A stretch of DNA of 64,000 bases from Pagrus major (taxonomy: Eukaryota > Chordata > Actinopteri > Spariformes > Sparidae): positions 20,448,070 through 20,512,069 of the forward strand of contig NC_133218.1 in assembly GCF_040436345.1 (NCBI RefSeq), in the 5' to 3' direction. Of the stretch, positions 20,182 through 32,110 are shown piece after piece (the stretch's first letter is position 1; each line of letters starts with the position of its first letter). Made by a program: the position numbers and the translations under genes. The notes beneath the pieces are model-generated. The model was not told where the DNA came from. It did not search any database and was given only the letters and a program-made list of their open reading frames with translations.

Positions 20182-20440
20182 TGTCCCTGTGAGAAGACTC
20201 GAGTGTGACCGAGCTGTCGGTGTGTGGCTGCTGCACTCCGGTGCGCACGTGTGGGACGGACACGGACATCGGTCGGTGCAGCTATTGATGAAGTTTATGT
20301 AGTGGAAGGGAAATGATCCCTGTGTTGACACGCCCCCTCACACACACACACACACACCTCACACACAAACGCGCGCGCGCGTACACACGCCTCGTGTCCA
20401 CCTGTCTCAGGTTTTAAAGCTTATCTTATCTGATGTTACT
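20182..20440 (-). promoter_or_regulatory. Probable ca7 5' UTR and proximal promoter
   Basis: This lies directly upstream of the ca7 start. On the minus strand it holds two adjacent GATAA motifs (TTATC at 20421-20425 and 20426-20430 on the plus strand) and a 'tttaaaac' AT element next to them. A purine-pyrimidine alternating tract at about 20340-20392 separates these from the coding start. No transcription start can be fixed. An in-frame ATG at 20331-20329 precedes the family start with no stop between. Confidence 0.4.
20340..20392. repeat. Alternating purine-pyrimidine tract, (CA)n then (CG)n
   Basis: CA dinucleotides lead into 'aacgcgcgcgcgcgtacacacg'-like sequence, with an uninterrupted CG run at about 20370-20380. 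Such tracts favour left-handed Z-DNA. It lies 160-210 bases upstream of the ca7 start codon. Confidence 0.8.
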
Positions 20441-20608
20441 GCATTAGGTCAGCCCTCACGTGACTAAATGATTATAGTAAGACGCACGATTAAACTAACC
20501 TACACCTTCACTGAAATGATATACCATTTTTCTTTTCTTTCTTTTGGTTGTGATCGATGCCAATCTCTGCTAATTAAATTAAAAAGACAAACACAGCCTA
20601 CCATGAAT

Positions 20609-20663
20609 TAAAAATAAATAAATAAGTGAATAAATAAATAAATGAATAAATAAATAAATAATA
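20609..20663. repeat. (AAAT)n microsatellite
   Basis: AAATA/AATAAATG units run with three single-base interruptions. It lies between ca7 and nae1. Confidence 0.85.
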
Positions 20664-21003
20664 TTGTATAGAGAGGAAAAATAGTAGGCTTCAAGCTACA
20701 AATGCATATGTAATGGACCCAAAAAGAAACATGCTGTGTATATCTGAAGCATTATCTGCTCTAATAAAACTAATTTATTTGTTCTTCATTGATTTTGTGT
20801 TGTTTAAAATCTTTTATCATAGGCTACTGTATATAGCCTACTTTTTAAATTGTTGTTTTGTTTCATTATGCACATAAAGTCACTGGGCATATGGATTTTT
20901 TAATTATTATTTTGGTGTTTTATTGTTAATGTCTTTTATAAAGGTCTTTGATGTAGTCTATGTATAAAATCCACTACCACATTGTTAAATTGCATGCATG
21001 TGT

Positions 21004-21325
21004 AAGAATTTTAATTGAAAACCAAAACTATTATCAACAATGTGAAGAAATTACAGTCTTGGCATTATGATGTCTATGTGTTATATAATATTGCAGAGAT
21101 ATCTACCAAGGTGAGCATGCTAACCAGCTAGCCCCTTCCCACCCCGGTCCAAAGCTCCTTTTCTGCTTCCCCGGTGCTCCGAGCTCCCGGTCTGCACCGA
21201 TAGCTGCATGGCTAACTGAGCTAACTAGCCAATGGCAGCTTCAGTTTGTAGCAGTAACAGTTACTCTCGTGATATGCTGCCCCCTAGTTGTTTGGAGCAT
21301 TATTCTTACATATTGCACCTTTAAA
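21004..21325. mobile_element. MITE-like repeat between ca7 and nae1
   Basis: Second copy of the family at 15985-16331, in the same orientation, ending 'atattgcacctttaaa'. The middle segment differs, with 'cagctagccccttcccaccc' in place of the other copy's sequence. It occupies much of the divergent intergenic interval. Confidence 0.7.
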
Positions 21326-21879
21326 CCAATCTGGTCCATCTGAAACAATTCAATGTGGATTAACTGATCAGATGATCAAAAAATTACTCGGCAAGCACAA
21401 AAATGTATATGTAAATCCCTCTGCTAATTTCTGCTAATTTCAGATATATGATGACATCATCTTGTGCTTGAGGGAATGTTTAGCTATTTTCTGATTTGTT
21501 TTTAGACCATGGATTAATTGACACATTGAGGAAAAACATGAATTCTAATGGTCTAATCTTTTGACTCATGTATATATTGAATTCAAGGTTTTTTAAGAGT
21601 AACTTTAAAATGATATAGGCTATTAAAATGACTGTTTTGGTTGCCACAAGTGATCACAAAGTGGCCCCGTGTCGGTGTCAGCTCACCACCTTAATCCTGG
21701 GTGAGATGCCCCTTCCTTGTTGTTGCCCTGGCCCTCATGAAGTCTGTGCTCGCCACTGCCTCTATACCGGAAGAACACTTTATTTACTTTATTACTAATA
21801 CAATATCAATATAATAATTTAATGACACCTCATGCCAGTTTAAGCGATCACATTTGGGAATCACGACAAAGAATTTGTA

Positions 21880-21981
21880 TCGAAAGTGCGGAAGTGATTT
21901 TTCGCGCAGGCGTGTTTGTGTCGAATGTGTCGATCAGGAAGTTAAAATGCGTCCATAGACGTCACTCATTGAAGAGATACC
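21880..21981 (+). promoter_or_regulatory. nae1 core promoter and 5' UTR
   Basis: The 100 bases before the start codon lack a TATA box and carry a compact set of housekeeping motifs: ETS-like GCGGAAGTG at 21888-21896, a textbook E2F motif TTTCGCGC at 21900-21907, a second AGGAAGT at about 21936 and a CRE-like GACGTCAC at 21958-21965. The start sits in ACCATGG, a strong context. Sites are read by eye; binding is inferred. Confidence 0.55.
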
Positions 21982-24900
21982 ATGGCAGCCACTAAAGCCT
22001 CCAAAGAACAGAAATACGACAGGCAACTCAGGTAAATTTGAACTATATCGCATATTTCACAAATAAACGTTATCTCTGTAGCTAAATTGTCTGTATATTT
22101 CATCTGAGAGGTCACAGCAGAAACAGTCGTGAGACAGGAGTGTAACGTTAGCTAGCGTTAGCTTGCTAGCTATGTGCGTTATAGTTAAAACATCATCGGC
22201 GGGCTAACATGTTAGCTATAAGGTTAATGGGATGGGTTGCTCTGTTTTTCTTTTTTTTGGTGTTTGCATACACATCAAAATTGCCAGTTTGTCTAAAGAC
22301 TGCCATCAACCTGACAATCTAGTTCTCTCTCTGATGGTTAAACGACTGTAAATTGCAGGACAGTCAATGTTATTGTAGCTGTCACAGCACTAGCTAAGTC
22401 ATTCCTGCTGAATGCCTTATTGTGGTTGAGGATGAGTTGTATCACTAGATGGCAACACAGGCTCATGTTATCCTCTCTTGCTTTCAGACTGTGGGGTGAC
22501 CATGGTCAGGAAACTCTGGAGAATGCACATGTTTGTCTCATCAATGCCACAGCAACTGGGACAGAGATACTGAAGAACTTGGTGCTTCCAGGTAAACAGA
22601 TGTGGCTTTGTGTGAGTGGTGATGCTGCAGGTGAAGATGAAAACACATTTATGATTGAATAAACCGATATCTTTGTCAGGCATCGGAGCATTCACCATAG
22701 TTGATGGACACACAGTTACTGGGGAAGATGTTGGAAACAAGTAAGATAGCAGTTTTTTTAGAAGTTGATCTAAGTTTAAAATAATGTATGTTTATGTGTT
22801 TACTTGTTGTTGATCATGATTGACCTCTTCATCTTGTCTTGCAGCTTTTTTCTTAGCAACAACAGCATTGGAAAGGTATGCATTGGTAAAATAAATACAT
22901 TTATGTAATTTGTGCGGAGAAAGTTTCTACTTTTTTCAACCTCCTCCCTGCTTCTGCATCCCACCCTTCTTGGTTATTCATGAAGTATTTTTTAAATATT
23001 CTTTGTAGGAAAAAAAGGTGCATAGTGTTTGCATATTTATATGAGCCCTGACCTTGACCATTTCTATGTTGCAGAACAGAGCACAGGCTGCCACTGAGCT
23101 GCTACAAGAACTTAACAGTGATGTCTCTGGAAACTTTGTTGAAGAGGTTGGTGTTGTTTGACATGGTGCCATAGATGTTTTTACAATGGCAACTCATTTT
23201 CAACAGGAAATTAAAACACATAAATCTTATCTTTCATTACATTGCCAATATTTGTATGACACTAAAACACATGAACAGAATAAAAAATGCTCTTAAGACC
23301 CAGTGCAGATCCAACACAACTATAACTGTATTTATCAATATCATCACTCTGATAGTGACAGAGATCCCTCTTGTATTTTTTTTAAATTATTTTTTCTCGC
23401 TCCCGCAGAGTCCAGACAAGCTTCTGGACAACGATCCAGAGTTCTTCCACAGGTTTACCATAGTCATCGGTGTCCAGTTGCCAGAAAGGTACGAGTTTTA
23501 GTTCATCCTCACTCTCACATTTTATTATAACAAAAGAATTGTTGAGAAATTATGTAAATAACTTACAGCATGCTGAACCAGAATGTTCAGCGTCATTTCA
23601 TCGAAATATCTAAACTTTGTAAAGTCCTCATGGATGGAGCCTTTAGCACTGTGGCTGGATGTGATTTTAAGATATGGGATGAAGCGACTTGTTTATGCTT
23701 GAGGAACTTTTTATATACAGAAGGAAAAAAAAGACGTTCTGTTGGAACTGTTTAAACTAAATTGACCTAATTTGTTGTTTTATTTTCTGTCCAATGAACT
23801 TGTCAAATTTTCTCTCAAATTTATCAGCACGTGTTTGAGGCTGGGCTCAGTCCTGTGGAGTGCCTCTGTACCTTTCCTAGTCTGTAAAACCTACGGCCTG
23901 ATCGGCTACATGAGACTAGTGGTGCAGGAGCATACAGGTTAGTTCCCTGGCGTTTAACTTTGATTCCACTTGATTTCTTAATAAGACACTCAACATTAGA
24001 CAGCAACGTTTCATTTTAACTTTTGACATTATATGTTATTACATGAATAATGCTTTTAGTTTTCGAACCCATGAAATTGCAAATGCAATACTGTAAAGAA
24101 TAATATGTCATAAATGAGCTTGCAATTAGTATTTACATGAGATAATTGAGATCTTGACTGTATGTATAATTTTGTTAATATAAAAATAAATTATATATTG
24201 ACATTTTACTGCTTCTTTCTTCAGTGATTGAATCTCACCCAGACAATGCCTTGGAGGATCTGAGGTTAGACCAGCCTTTCGCTGAATTCAAGAACCACAT
24301 TCAGTCCTACGACCTTGACAGCATGGACAAGAAGGTGTGTACTTTGGTGTCAGCATATTTGTGTGTGTACTTTTGTCAGTTTAAACATTGTCAGCATTAT
24401 AGAACTGATATTTTCCCTCTCCATTCTTAATTTAATCTGCAGGACCACAGTCACACTCCGTGGATTATTGTTGTAGCTAAATACCTGGAAAAATGGCTCA
24501 CTGAGGTACAGTATATTTTCTGTGGCCACCCTAGATGTCTGGCAAATACTCAATCACTATTATATATTCTTGAGGGTTTTTGTTTGTGTTGCTGTACAAT
24601 GAAATGTCACTTTCGTCATTGTAGCACAACGGTCAGCCACCGAAAGATTACAAGGAAAAAGAGGCCTTCAGACAGTGTATTCGGGAAGGTATCTGTGAAC
24701 ATCTAGACTGTAGTTGCTTATAAGCTCAGTCATTTTGCTGTGTAACCCAAATGTGTATAATTGACTCCTTTTTTGTGTTCCTTCAGGGATCCTGAAGAAT
24801 GAGAATGGTGTCCCAGAGGACGAAGAAAACTTTGAGGAAGCTATTAAGAATGTCAACACTGCTCTGAACCCAACCAAGGTGCCAGATCTCAAAAACAACA

Positions 24901-27594
24901 TATCTCATCCCTTTTAAACCACTCATCAGTCTGTTTTCTATAGTGTCACACCTTACAGTAAAGTCTAGTGAGTCTCCTCTAATAATGACTCTTATTTCTG
25001 CAGGTTCCTAGTGCTGTTGAAGACCTTTTCAATAGTGAGCAGTGTAACGACATCACATCACAGGTTTTTGCCTTTTTTTCCTGAGACTTTTGTACTAAAA
25101 AATACATTTATAGTGTCATAGTTAAAGTAGGTATTGAGATTAGTGCTTTTTTAAACTCTGGAATGTATTCTGTTTGTGCTTGTTTACCAGACGCTGTCCT
25201 TCTGGGTGATGCTGCGAGCTGTGAAGGAATTTGTTCTCAATGAAGGCAACGGAAGCCTACCTGTACGAGGAACCATCCCAGATATGATCGCAGACTCCCA
25301 GAAGTTCATCAGCCTTCAAAATGTGTAAGTGTGCAATATTCATAGATATATTTGTAGAGGGGACGAGAGAAACTGAAAATAGCTTAAAAAATGTGTGATC
25401 CAATAGTAGATCCAGTTCTATATCTCTCTTTCTAACAGTGAATGATTTAATAATGTGGGTTTGTGGACGTTGATGTTTATTTTTGTGCTTTATTTCAGTT
25501 ACAGGGAAAAGGCGATGCAGGATGCTGCAGCTGTTTCTAAGCATGTAGAATGTCTACTGCAGTCTTTTGGAAAGGTATGTTGTAAACCCATGTTTTCACT
25601 GAATATTTAGGTAAATCTGAAAAAAATCTTAATTCAGGGCTTGATGAAATCAATTAATTTGTCCAATAGGCAAGTAACTGAATGATATGTGTGCATTACA
25701 AATACATTCCTAGTTTATACCTGCATCTAAAGAGTATAAATACCTTAGGAAGCAAATAACTGCAGACCTACAACCAAATTGGCTATTGTGATTTCAGTTG
25801 GAGAATCTTTCCATCGTTATGTCCCACGTGTTCATCAATATATCGGTGAAAATTCTGTCACTTAAAATGTGTTTGACTAAAAATGGATTTTACTGAAATA
25901 ACTTTCTTTCTTTCCACTAGCCACCAGAGAGCATCTCTGAAAAGGACATCAAACTGTTCTGTAAGAAACCCATTCTTTAATGAATAAAATCTTAAACCTC
26001 ACACTGTTGTCTAATCTAGTTAATCATAGTAATTTGTGTATTGCCCATGTAAAAATACCCACTGAAGTTTTTTTAGACATACTCAATGACTCAAAACTGC
26101 TATATGCCCTGTGTTAATCTCTTAAATTTTGCTATCAATTTTGCAGCAATTGAAAGCATCATGTCCGTCATGCATCTCCATCATACAGCAGTGCTGTCAC
26201 TGTATAAGAACTCATCTGTCTACAAGTGGAGCATAATCTGCACTATTGTTGAGTATAACTGCACCTGCAAACAGTTCATTCCCAGCTCTGGTTATTTGTG
26301 TTGGTGTCTAGGTAAGAATGCCTCCTTCCTAAGGGTGGTGCGCTGCAGATCATTGGCTGAAGAATACAGTGTGGATTCAGTAAATAAAGATGAAATCAGT
26401 GAGTTGTAGATTCATTTTCTTTCTGATTTTTACTGTTGAAGTCTTTCATTGTTCATTTCATGTGTATGAGCTAATTCTAGTACTGTTTTCCCTGTAAATG
26501 TAAAGCATGTTCACCTAATAATGATAATTGTGTCTTCAGCCTCGTGCATGGACAGTCCAGACAGCGAGATGGTCTTCTACCTCATGCTTCGTGCCGTTGA
26601 CCGCTTCTATCAGCAGCACTCCCGCTACCCAGGTACGTCCAGGTTTCTACAGATTTTAAGACTTCACAATAGATAGATTTTTCCACTAGGAGAGAGCTGT
26701 TTGATTATTGTCAGACTAATTAACTCGTGCCATCTGTCAGGAAGGACAATTACATGAATGTTGACGTGACCAGAACAAAGAGAAAAAACCTTGAGCATTA
26801 CAGCTGCAGTCTTTGTAGCTCTTTTACACTTAAAGCATAAATAACTTGTTGGGTCTTTCGTTGGTTGAGCTGTGTACCCATGTCACAGTCAATACTAGCA
26901 TCATCTCAAAAGCTCTGAAGACTCTTGAGACTGTACAATCGTGTCGAAAGGGGCTGGCGGGTGTATCAAGAGAAAACCTTCCATACTATCACACATAGAG
27001 GAAAAGCCTATTATTCCACCCTATACTGTACACATCATAGTCTGTTTTTAGGCTGCATAATTCTGTAGATCATTTCACCAGATGCCAGAAAAATTACTCT
27101 TGTGTATCTTTTACCACATGTGCTTCCTTACCAGGAGTTTATAACTACCAGGTGGAGGACGACATCAGCAAACTGAAGCTCTGTGTGAACAACCTACTGC
27201 AGGAGTACAGCCTCAACGTCAACATCAAAGACGATTACATCCATGAGTTGTAAGTCACGGTCACAGCTGGATAACCTGATTGGAATGATTGTTTAAGACC
27301 ATGCCAAATAATTTTTTTTAACCTTTTTCCTAACAGCTGTCGATATGGTGCAGCAGAGCCACACACAGTTGCTGCATTTCTGGGAGGTAATATTTTAGCA
27401 ATCTTCAGACATTGATTGAGATCCTAATAAACACCATATCCCATCTATGCAGTGCCAATGAATCCACGTCTTCTTTTTCTGTAGGATCGGCTGCTCAGGA
27501 GGCCATCAAGATCATCAGCCACCAGTTTGTGCCATTCAGCAATACTTTCATTTACAACGCCATGTCACAGACGTCCGCCACCTTACAGTTGTGA
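21982..27594 (+). CDS. nae1: NEDD8-activating enzyme E1 regulatory subunit (NAE1/APP-BP1)
   Basis: Twenty coding exons: 21982-22031, 22488-22591, 22680-22740, 22845-22875, 23075-23146, 23409-23488, 23828-23937, 24225-24334, 24443-24505, 24625-24688, 24787-24878, 25004-25063, 25191-25324, 25499-25574, 25921-25960, 26312-26398, 26540-26632, 27135-27249, 27337-27386, 27485-27594. They total 1602 nt, 533 residues plus TGA (human 534), with every junction GT/AG and in phase. The protein begins [20 protein letters not shown], has the ThiF/UBA-like segment [20 protein letters not shown] at about 37-56, and ends [10 protein letters not shown]. It is the adenylation-domain half that pairs with UBA3, which supplies the catalytic cysteine and ATP site; together they adenylate NEDD8 and pass it to UBC12 for cullin neddylation. 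Exon 16 starts with GTAAGAA, repeating the exon 15 donor. Identification is firm; the remaining doubt is alternative exon use. Confidence 0.97.
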
Positions 27595-28345
27595 ATGCAG
27601 TTACTGATCCTGAGCTTGCTTCCAGAAAGTACAAAATTGGCATTTAACAACTTGCTTTATAATCTAAACGGCATCAGTCTTTTGAAAAAAGGAAGAAAAA
27701 TGTTTTTTCCTCTGGACTGGAATGGGATAACTGCCCAAACATGTGCACTTCAACCAACAAGGATGGTTCTCATGAAAAAGATTAAAAGTCTGGACTCTTT
27801 AGATGAAAGGTTTGATCAAATGTAGAGCCTTGCTGCCTTCTTTAAAGTACTCGAAGGGGAAGAAATCAGGATATCACCCACAGAGGATTTCTTCCTTTCT
27901 TCCACTTTTTTTTTTTTTTTTTGGTCTGACATTAAACAAGGCTGGAAAGAAAACAAGAAACTTTAATGTAGTATTTTCATCTGTAAAACTCAACATTTAT
28001 GGATGATTTATTACAATGTAGCAGCACTTTGTATACTAAAGTCACAACTGTTTTGTGTTTGAAACAAGGCAGGAGGTTTTTGGCTAAAATAGCAAAAAAA
28101 AAAAAAAAAAACATTGTACGTGGTGTTGAACTCTTATGTATTGCCATAAAAACATTCAATATTTAACCGAATTTGTTTATTTGAATGTCAACGGTGAAGT
28201 GGACTCATATTCCTCGCTTTTTGGGCTTCAACCTCTGTTCAAATACAGTCTGTTAAACACTTTGAGTAAAGCGACCATGTCATGTTGACTTGTTGAATAG
28301 TTGAAACAATGTTTGCACAGTTATTTAGCCTGAATAAATGTTAGA
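27595..28345 (+). terminator. nae1 3' UTR with AATAAA signal at 28333-28338
   Basis: After the stop codon about 740 bases run to a canonical AATAAA. The stretch holds a T run at about 27907-27922 and an A run at about 28094-28111, with no coding sequence. An earlier ATTAAA at 27782 could serve as a proximal site. The small reading frames here are not conserved. Confidence 0.5.
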
Positions 28346-31039
28346 TGACAAGCATGTGAGCTTCTTGGAAGGCATGTCATGTGACTTGCCTCCTGGCAAG
28401 ATTCACATGCAGCCCAGGTTAGGATTACTTTTTGTTAGGAGTTGATGACAATTTTATCCAACACTAGAGGGCACTCTTCCATTTTTCACAATATTTAAGC
28501 TGACGTCTTCCAAGTTTATAACACGTGCCTGTTCATTGGCTGATTCCCGAATGCTGACCATTGGATACAAACTGCACTTGACGTAATCGGCTAAAATGTT
28601 AAATATTAACCAGTATGTTGTTTGTCATTAGCTCTGTCTGAGGTGCCTTGCAATGTAGAGAACACTGGTCTTTGTATGCTCTGATATGCAGTGCAGAGCC
28701 CCACCAGAGGACTGTTGAGGGTTATTGTGATGTAACTTTTGGGCAGGGTGAACTTTTTCATTTTGTTTTTTACCTCAGACTTTGGCAGAATGGAAATTTG
28801 CCCTCAGCAGATCTTTTCCTTGTAAGACTCCCTCCACCCCCCCATCTCTCCCCATGCAGCGATCTGTCTCACATTCTCACACACACACACACACCGACTC
28901 CTCTGTCTGAGAAGGATAGAGCAGGTTGCCAAAAAGTACTCTGGCCATTTCCTAAATGAAGATTTCATCCAGTGCCTAAAAGATTATCATGTGCCCATCC
29001 ATCCACCCACTGCCTCCTTAAGATTATCATGTAGTAGTAGCGGTGCCAGGTTTATTAGGCTGAAGCAGACAGTGTTGCTTTTGGTAAAGTTAGATATGCG
29101 ACCACTAACTTCTGACTGAAAAAAAAATACTTTGTCTCAGTCAAATACTGTATTTAAGCTCATCATATTTTTCAAATCTATGCCTCTAAAACCCCTGCGC
29201 TGTGTTAACCCTGCAGGTTTTACTCTTTCTCCCAGTTCTCCCAGTGTGTCAACTTCTTAAATAAAAATAACATATAAGGAGTAGGGTTTCCTTGAAAGCA
29301 AACTAAACATTGACTTTATTTGAACAATCTGTGTTATTGGTCATTTTATCCCTTAGTTGCATAATACGTATATCTATGAGGGAAGATCTTTGTCTCTTAT
29401 GTTGACAATTTGAGTCCACAGGTTTTAAGACACAGCAGAGCGGGCCAGGTCAAAGTCACAAATTTCAACTTGTGTGTTTCCAGCCAGTTTGTAAACGGCT
29501 GTGTCAACTTCCCAACATAAGACAGTGAGTGCTGAGCATTTTGAACACACCAGGATGGCTTCAGTTATTGCACTGTATCTGCTTCATACTATCAGAGTCC
29601 TGAGAGTAGCTGCTGTGTCTCCCTCGTACCTAATGGCCACACTCTTGTAAGGATGGTTACTGACAAGAGATAACATAGAAACTAAAAAGGTCAAGGAGAG
29701 ATTTTTGGTACAGGGCCCTTTTTTTTTTTTTTTTTGAACATTTCTATTTATAAGGTAAACAAAGTCAAGTATTAGTTTCCATTTTCTCATTTTGAAAGAG
29801 CACATATAGAGAGAAGATACTGCAAAATTATTATAATCATAATTTAGATGAAGCGATTGAAAAAGATAAATAGTTTATGCTGTATCAAAGCTTTTTAACG
29901 ATTCATACATTTGCATAGGTTTATGCTTTTTAAAAGAGATTGGATTGAAATCAGCCATTAAAAGCTGGGGGGACATTTCCCCAGTGTAAATGACACTTGT
30001 GACATTTAATGATTTGGTGTACAGATGTACAAATGTACAGTTATGATGCACATGAACAATTCATTTCATGATTAAAATTAAATACATGAAACAACTAAAT
30101 CTTTCGCTTTGCCCCTGTAATCCTCCAGGAGGGCCCATTGACATTAACATGACAAACAAGGGAATTAGCAGATAGCACATATCTTTACCTTAAACTTTTA
30201 CCTTTCAAGCATGCTGTCATGTTGTGGTATCAGTGAAAGCACCCTTTGCCTTACAAGAAAATAATGTTCCCCCTTTAACATGTGCTGCTTAAATTACTGG
30301 TGTAAACAATATAATTCCATGACTTAACAGTGGTGCACGTTGTTATTGTTCACCAATATCACAGCAAACACTCCTTTCTTGCTGTACGGCTAACTGGGCA
30401 CAGTAGCTTGTGTCTCGATGGATTTAAAAAGAAATACATTGGAATTTTCTAAGTACCTCTTGGTGGCGTAGTCGTGCTTAAGTACATTGCTTTGACAGGC
30501 CCTACAAAAAGGATCTCTATTATATGACATGATGAAGTGTCCCTATGAGAAGAGTGCCTATATTGTGTAATTAGGCAGGGCCCTTCATGTGTCATGTTTT
30601 AGTAAGCTCATGGTTTGTTGGCATGTGGTTTGTATTTTCCACTTAGAACCAAAGTACATAAATGAAACACTTGATCCCACTGAACTTTAAAAGATGGCTT
30701 TTTAAACTCTTAATTTCTTTACTCTCCATTCAGTGATACCAAATTGATTTATTCATTTCAAATTGATCGGTTCTAAGTTCTTTGATTATGGCTTTTTCTT
30801 CTTGCGTCACTTCACGCTGTTCTGATGTGTGTGTTTTAAATCTCTTATGGAACATGTCATGGAACACGTGCGAAAGATGAGTGAGAATGAGAGCCTCATG
30901 GCAAAACACATTTTTGCTTTTAAGCGAGTAACTTATGTGTAACATCAGTTGCTGTGCCCACAAGTGACAGTATAGAGCTTGATGGTAAAGCGCTGAATTT
31001 AGTGCAACAGTAGCACAAGGTAACGATGAGAGAAATCAA
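28346..31039. other. Gene-free spacer downstream of nae1
   Basis: No gene is recognised. The stretch holds a C-rich then (CA)n patch at about 28830-28895, a short direct repeat 'aagattatcatgt' at about 28980 and 29021, and a T run near 29720-29736. The rest appears unique and AT-rich. Confidence 0.55.
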
Positions 31040-31510
31040 GAGAGGAGTGGTGCACAGGGAACAATCTACTGCTCAATGTCAGGAAAACCAAGGAGCTGAT
31101 AGTTGATTTTGGAAAAAGAGACACCCACCCTGGTTAAAAAAGCACAGAAAAGGCTCTGCTTCCGACAGAAACGTAGGCAGGCTACATTTCAGAGCCAGAT
31201 TCTGGTCAGTCTTTACAGAGGAGCAATAGAAAGCATCCTGAATAGAAACATCACAAACTGGCCCAGGACAGGAAGGCTCTACAGCGGGTGATTAAAACCG
31301 CTGGTACCCGTCTACAGAGCATCTGCGACATCGGTGAAGTGAGGTGTCTGCACAGAGCCCAAAGGATACTAAAAGACAACACCCACCCCAGCCACAGTCT
31401 GTTCACCCTGCTGCCTATGGCAAAACAAACAGAGGTGTCCGCTGCTATACCACCAGACATGGAGCAGCTTTATTCCCCAGGCCTTGAGATTCCTCCTCAA
31501 CACTCCATTG
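31040..31510 (+). pseudogene. Decayed LINE reverse-transcriptase fragment
   Basis: Plus-strand translation, in more than one frame, shows the C-terminal part of a non-LTR retrotransposon ORF2. At 31066 onward it reads LLLNVRKTKELIVDFGK, the conserved Asn-Lys-Thr-Lys block of the reverse-transcriptase palm/thumb region. At about 31130-31250 there is KKAQKRLCF and LYRGAIESIL, and at 31310-31410 DIGEVRCLHRAQRILKD followed by HPSHSLFTLLP. Frame changes, an internal deletion between the first two blocks and a stop at 31291 show it is dead. The text resembles L2/CR1/Rex-like fish LINEs; the exact clade is not decided. No ORF1, endonuclease domain or 3' tail was found. Confidence 0.85.
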
Positions 31511-31724
31511 TCTAAAATAGATATAGCAGGACTTAAGGAAACAAACATTATTTTGTTTTTTAAACCCTTGTTTAAAACTTTGTACCTTAAGTTTGCTGAC
31601 ACTCGACACAAGCTACTGGTCACATCAGACCAAGTAAGACTGTAGCTGCAAAATGAGCAAGGGTTTGTTTTATTAATCAGGAGCTCAACTTTTCATTTGT
31701 AAAATAATAATTGTGCTTTTACTT

Positions 31725-32110
31725 ATTTTAAAGCTCACATAGTCTCACTTTAAATCTGCACTAACTGATGGTTTTGGCCACTTGGGGGCAGCAGAAACAA
31801 GATGTGAACACAACAATGACATACCATTACCTTTGAAGCTGATATGGTAAACTTGATAGCAAACGGTTGTACACATGCAGCAGGTACTGAGTAACTTAAC
31901 CATTCATTTGGAGTCATCTTTCCAGCCACCTGGTGAATGTAAGTCCAATATTCTTGGTGGAAATATCCGGCTGTTAGCTGCTTAATGCTCCACTATGTTC
32001 ACCAGCTAGTCACTAACTGTTTCTGTCTGCTGTTCGGAGCTGATCAGATAGTCAATGTTTCAGATTGTTTTCACTTCGTCAGTTGATTCATTGTTATTAT
32101 AAAATATGGA
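31725..32110 (+). repeat. Interspersed repeat ('ggccacttgggggcagcaga' type)
   Basis: The block includes 'ttttggccacttgggggcag', 'cagaaacaaga' and 'tgctccactatgttcaccag', which I recognise as a widespread percomorph dispersed element. It has no coding potential. The class is not known to me. Confidence 0.65.

Noticed and set aside
26086..26409. 107-codon plus-strand frame with intact start
   Set aside because: Its last third is nae1 exon 16 in frame; the first two-thirds are intron 15 sequence with no homology, so it is intron read-through.
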